Shown: piece after piece, positions 4,993 to 5,829 of the stretch | How positions within the stretch are numbered: position 1 is the stretch's first letter | How the letters are laid out: each line of letters begins with the position of its first letter | From: Phoenicibacter congonensis | Lineage (GTDB): Bacteria > Actinomycetota > Coriobacteriia > Coriobacteriales > Eggerthellaceae | Assembly (NCBI GenBank): GCA_030530045.1 | Contig: JAUMVS010000069.1 | Location: 1,536 to 7,364, forward strand | Direction: 5' to 3' | DNA length: 5,829 nt | Position numbers and translations under genes: made by a program | The notes under the pieces: generated by a model | Seen by the model: the letters and a program-made list of their open reading frames with translations, nothing else | The model's database searches: none | What the model was told of the DNA's origin: nothing

Positions 4993-5196
4993 ATCTTTTC
5001 CGCCACCTTAAACGCCAGAGTTGCGCATTTTTTGCGTTAATCATAAACAGCAGAAAACTGACATCTCTTTTGAAGAATAAGAAGTCGATTAATTTTTCTT
5101 TTCAGTGTAAAAAAAGCATCTGAACAAGCGATTTTCTCGCATAGGTTTATGAAAAAAGAAAAGAGAAACTAAGCAAAAGCGGCCCTGGGCTTGAAT

Positions 5197-5202
5197 TATC
5201 AT
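5197..5202 (+). promoter_or_regulatory. Candidate -10 element for the cupin gene, probably leaderless
   Basis: TATCAT (five of six to TATAAT) is followed by six bases and then the ATG at 5209. The bases before the ATG (TTATCATAACGAT) contain no purine-rich ribosome binding site. Both facts suggest transcription starting at the start codon. No good -35 is visible. Confidence 0.45.
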
Positions 5203-5208
5203 AACGAT

Positions 5209-5829
5209 ATGGATGAAGTAGTTGGAAAAGTTTTCTCGATTGCGGCTAACAACCAGCCGGTGCGCGGGTGCACGATGAGCCGTGCGATTCACCGCGGGTC
5301 CAACCCTGTGATTTATTTTTCGCTGGCGCAAAACACCGACATCAGCGCCGAGACTTTCCCCTACCACAAGCTGATTTTGGTCGCGGAGGGCGAGCTGGAA
5401 ATCTATGGTTTCACCGCCAAGAAACTTATTCTGCATGAAGGCAACCTCATTCTCACGCCAGTCGACTCGCTCGTTGGCATGCGAACGGAAAAATCGGCAA
5501 TCTACACTGAAATCGAAATTGGAAGGAGCGACAAAATGAACGAAGCAATTCAACCAGGCGAGATTTTTAAAATGGCCGACCTGCTGCCCTACGCCGAGAA
5601 GCGCGTGCTCAACATGGACATTGTGCACAACGACAAAATGAAGTTCGTGATGATGGCGTTCGACGCGGGGCAAGGGCTGTCGGAGCACTCGGCGCCGGGC
5701 GAGGCAATTATTTTCGCGATTGACGGCGAGGGACTCATCGGCTACGAAGGCAAGGAGCACACGATTAAAGCTGGAGAGTGCTTCCACTTTGCGAAGAACG
5801 GCCGCCACTGGGTCGAAGCAAAGACCAAC
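5209..5829 (+). CDS. Two-domain cupin protein, 3' end cut by the window
   Basis: Open to the last base (207 codons, no stop), so the gene is partial here; bicupins of this sort are usually little longer, so most of it is present. The first cupin domain (about 33-104) has the beta-barrel pattern around FPYHKLILVAEGELEIYG (50-67), but only His53 remains as an obvious metal ligand. The second (about 144-207) contains GLSEHSAPGEAIIFAIDGEG (156-175) and GECFHFAKNGRHW (189-201), with His160, Glu165 and His200 as likely ligands; the second His of the usual HxH is Ala162. This is the common small-cupin type often annotated only as cupin domain protein; ligand and reaction are unknown. ATG 5209 is the first ATG in frame and gives a sensible N-terminus, although it has no ribosome binding site. 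Base composition is GC-richer than the left half of the window. Confidence 0.88.
   Translation, partial: MDEVVGKVFSIAANNQPVRGCTMSRAIHRGSNPVIYFSLAQNTDISAETFPYHKLILVAEGELEIYGFTAKKLILHEGNLILTPVDSLVGMRTEKSAIYTEIEIGRSDKMNEAIQPGEIFKMADLLPYAEKRVLNMDIVHNDKMKFVMMAFDAGQGLSEHSAPGEAIIFAIDGEGLIGYEGKEHTIKAGECFHFAKNGRHWVEAKTN

Noticed and set aside
5011..5038. Hairpin AACGC/GCGTT after the CmpB-family gene as a terminator
   Set aside because: Only a 5-bp stem with an 18-base loop, and the T-run lies inside the loop rather than after the stem. At most a weak structure.
4398..5123. Plus-strand 241-residue frame overlapping the CmpB-family gene
   Set aside because: Arg/His-rich product without hydrophobic organisation; the overlapping frame gives well-formed membrane helices and family motifs.
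5148..5171. Tiny open frame MKKEKRN before the cupin gene
   Set aside because: Seven codons, no ribosome binding site and no leader-peptide features such as codon runs linked to an attenuator.
5089..5808. Minus-strand 239-residue frame over the right end
   Set aside because: It is antisense to the cupin gene, which shows conserved cupin motifs; the antisense product has no recognisable domain.

Overview
The window is bacterial chromosome with mid-range base composition: AT-rich at the left end and visibly GC-richer in the last two genes. A short ThiI without a rhodanese tail, a TlpA-type thioredoxin made as a lipoprotein, and a small CXXC protein beside a membrane polyferredoxin suggest a Gram-positive anaerobe or facultative anaerobe. 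Coriobacteriia (Actinomycetota) is my best guess, and Clostridia cannot be excluded. This placement rests on protein character only.

Layout. Positions 1-437 hold no convincing gene. They contain a degenerate 11-bp tandem repeat (about 42-251) and a good minus-strand terminator (about 317-346). Positions 438-2474 are a compact minus-strand housekeeping operon, read gmk (guanylate kinase) - rpoZ (RNA polymerase omega) - thiI (tRNA 4-thiouridine synthase), with gaps of 21 and 3 nt. A 102-bp divergent region separates it from a plus-strand three-gene redox operon at 2577-4202: a TlpA-like lipoprotein, a 57-residue one-helix protein ending in a CLEC motif, and a membrane protein with many cysteines arranged to bind Fe-S clusters. 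Next come a CmpB-family multi-spanning membrane protein (4351-4992, probable TTG start, operator-like inverted repeat upstream) and a two-domain cupin protein that starts at 5209 and runs off the right end.

How the genes work together. gmk-rpoZ-thiI is nucleotide, transcription and tRNA housekeeping. The redox operon is the most interesting part. All three products carry redox cysteines or cluster ligands and are predicted to be membrane-attached. The order suggests an electron relay from cytoplasmic reductant, through the Fe-S membrane protein and the small CXXC protein, to the lipoprotein thioredoxin outside the membrane. To my knowledge this gene set recurs in anaerobes but its function is not established. 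The two right-hand genes have no evident link to it. Two genes (gmk and the cupin) have a TANNNT motif exactly six bases before the ATG and no properly spaced ribosome binding site, so they may make leaderless mRNAs.
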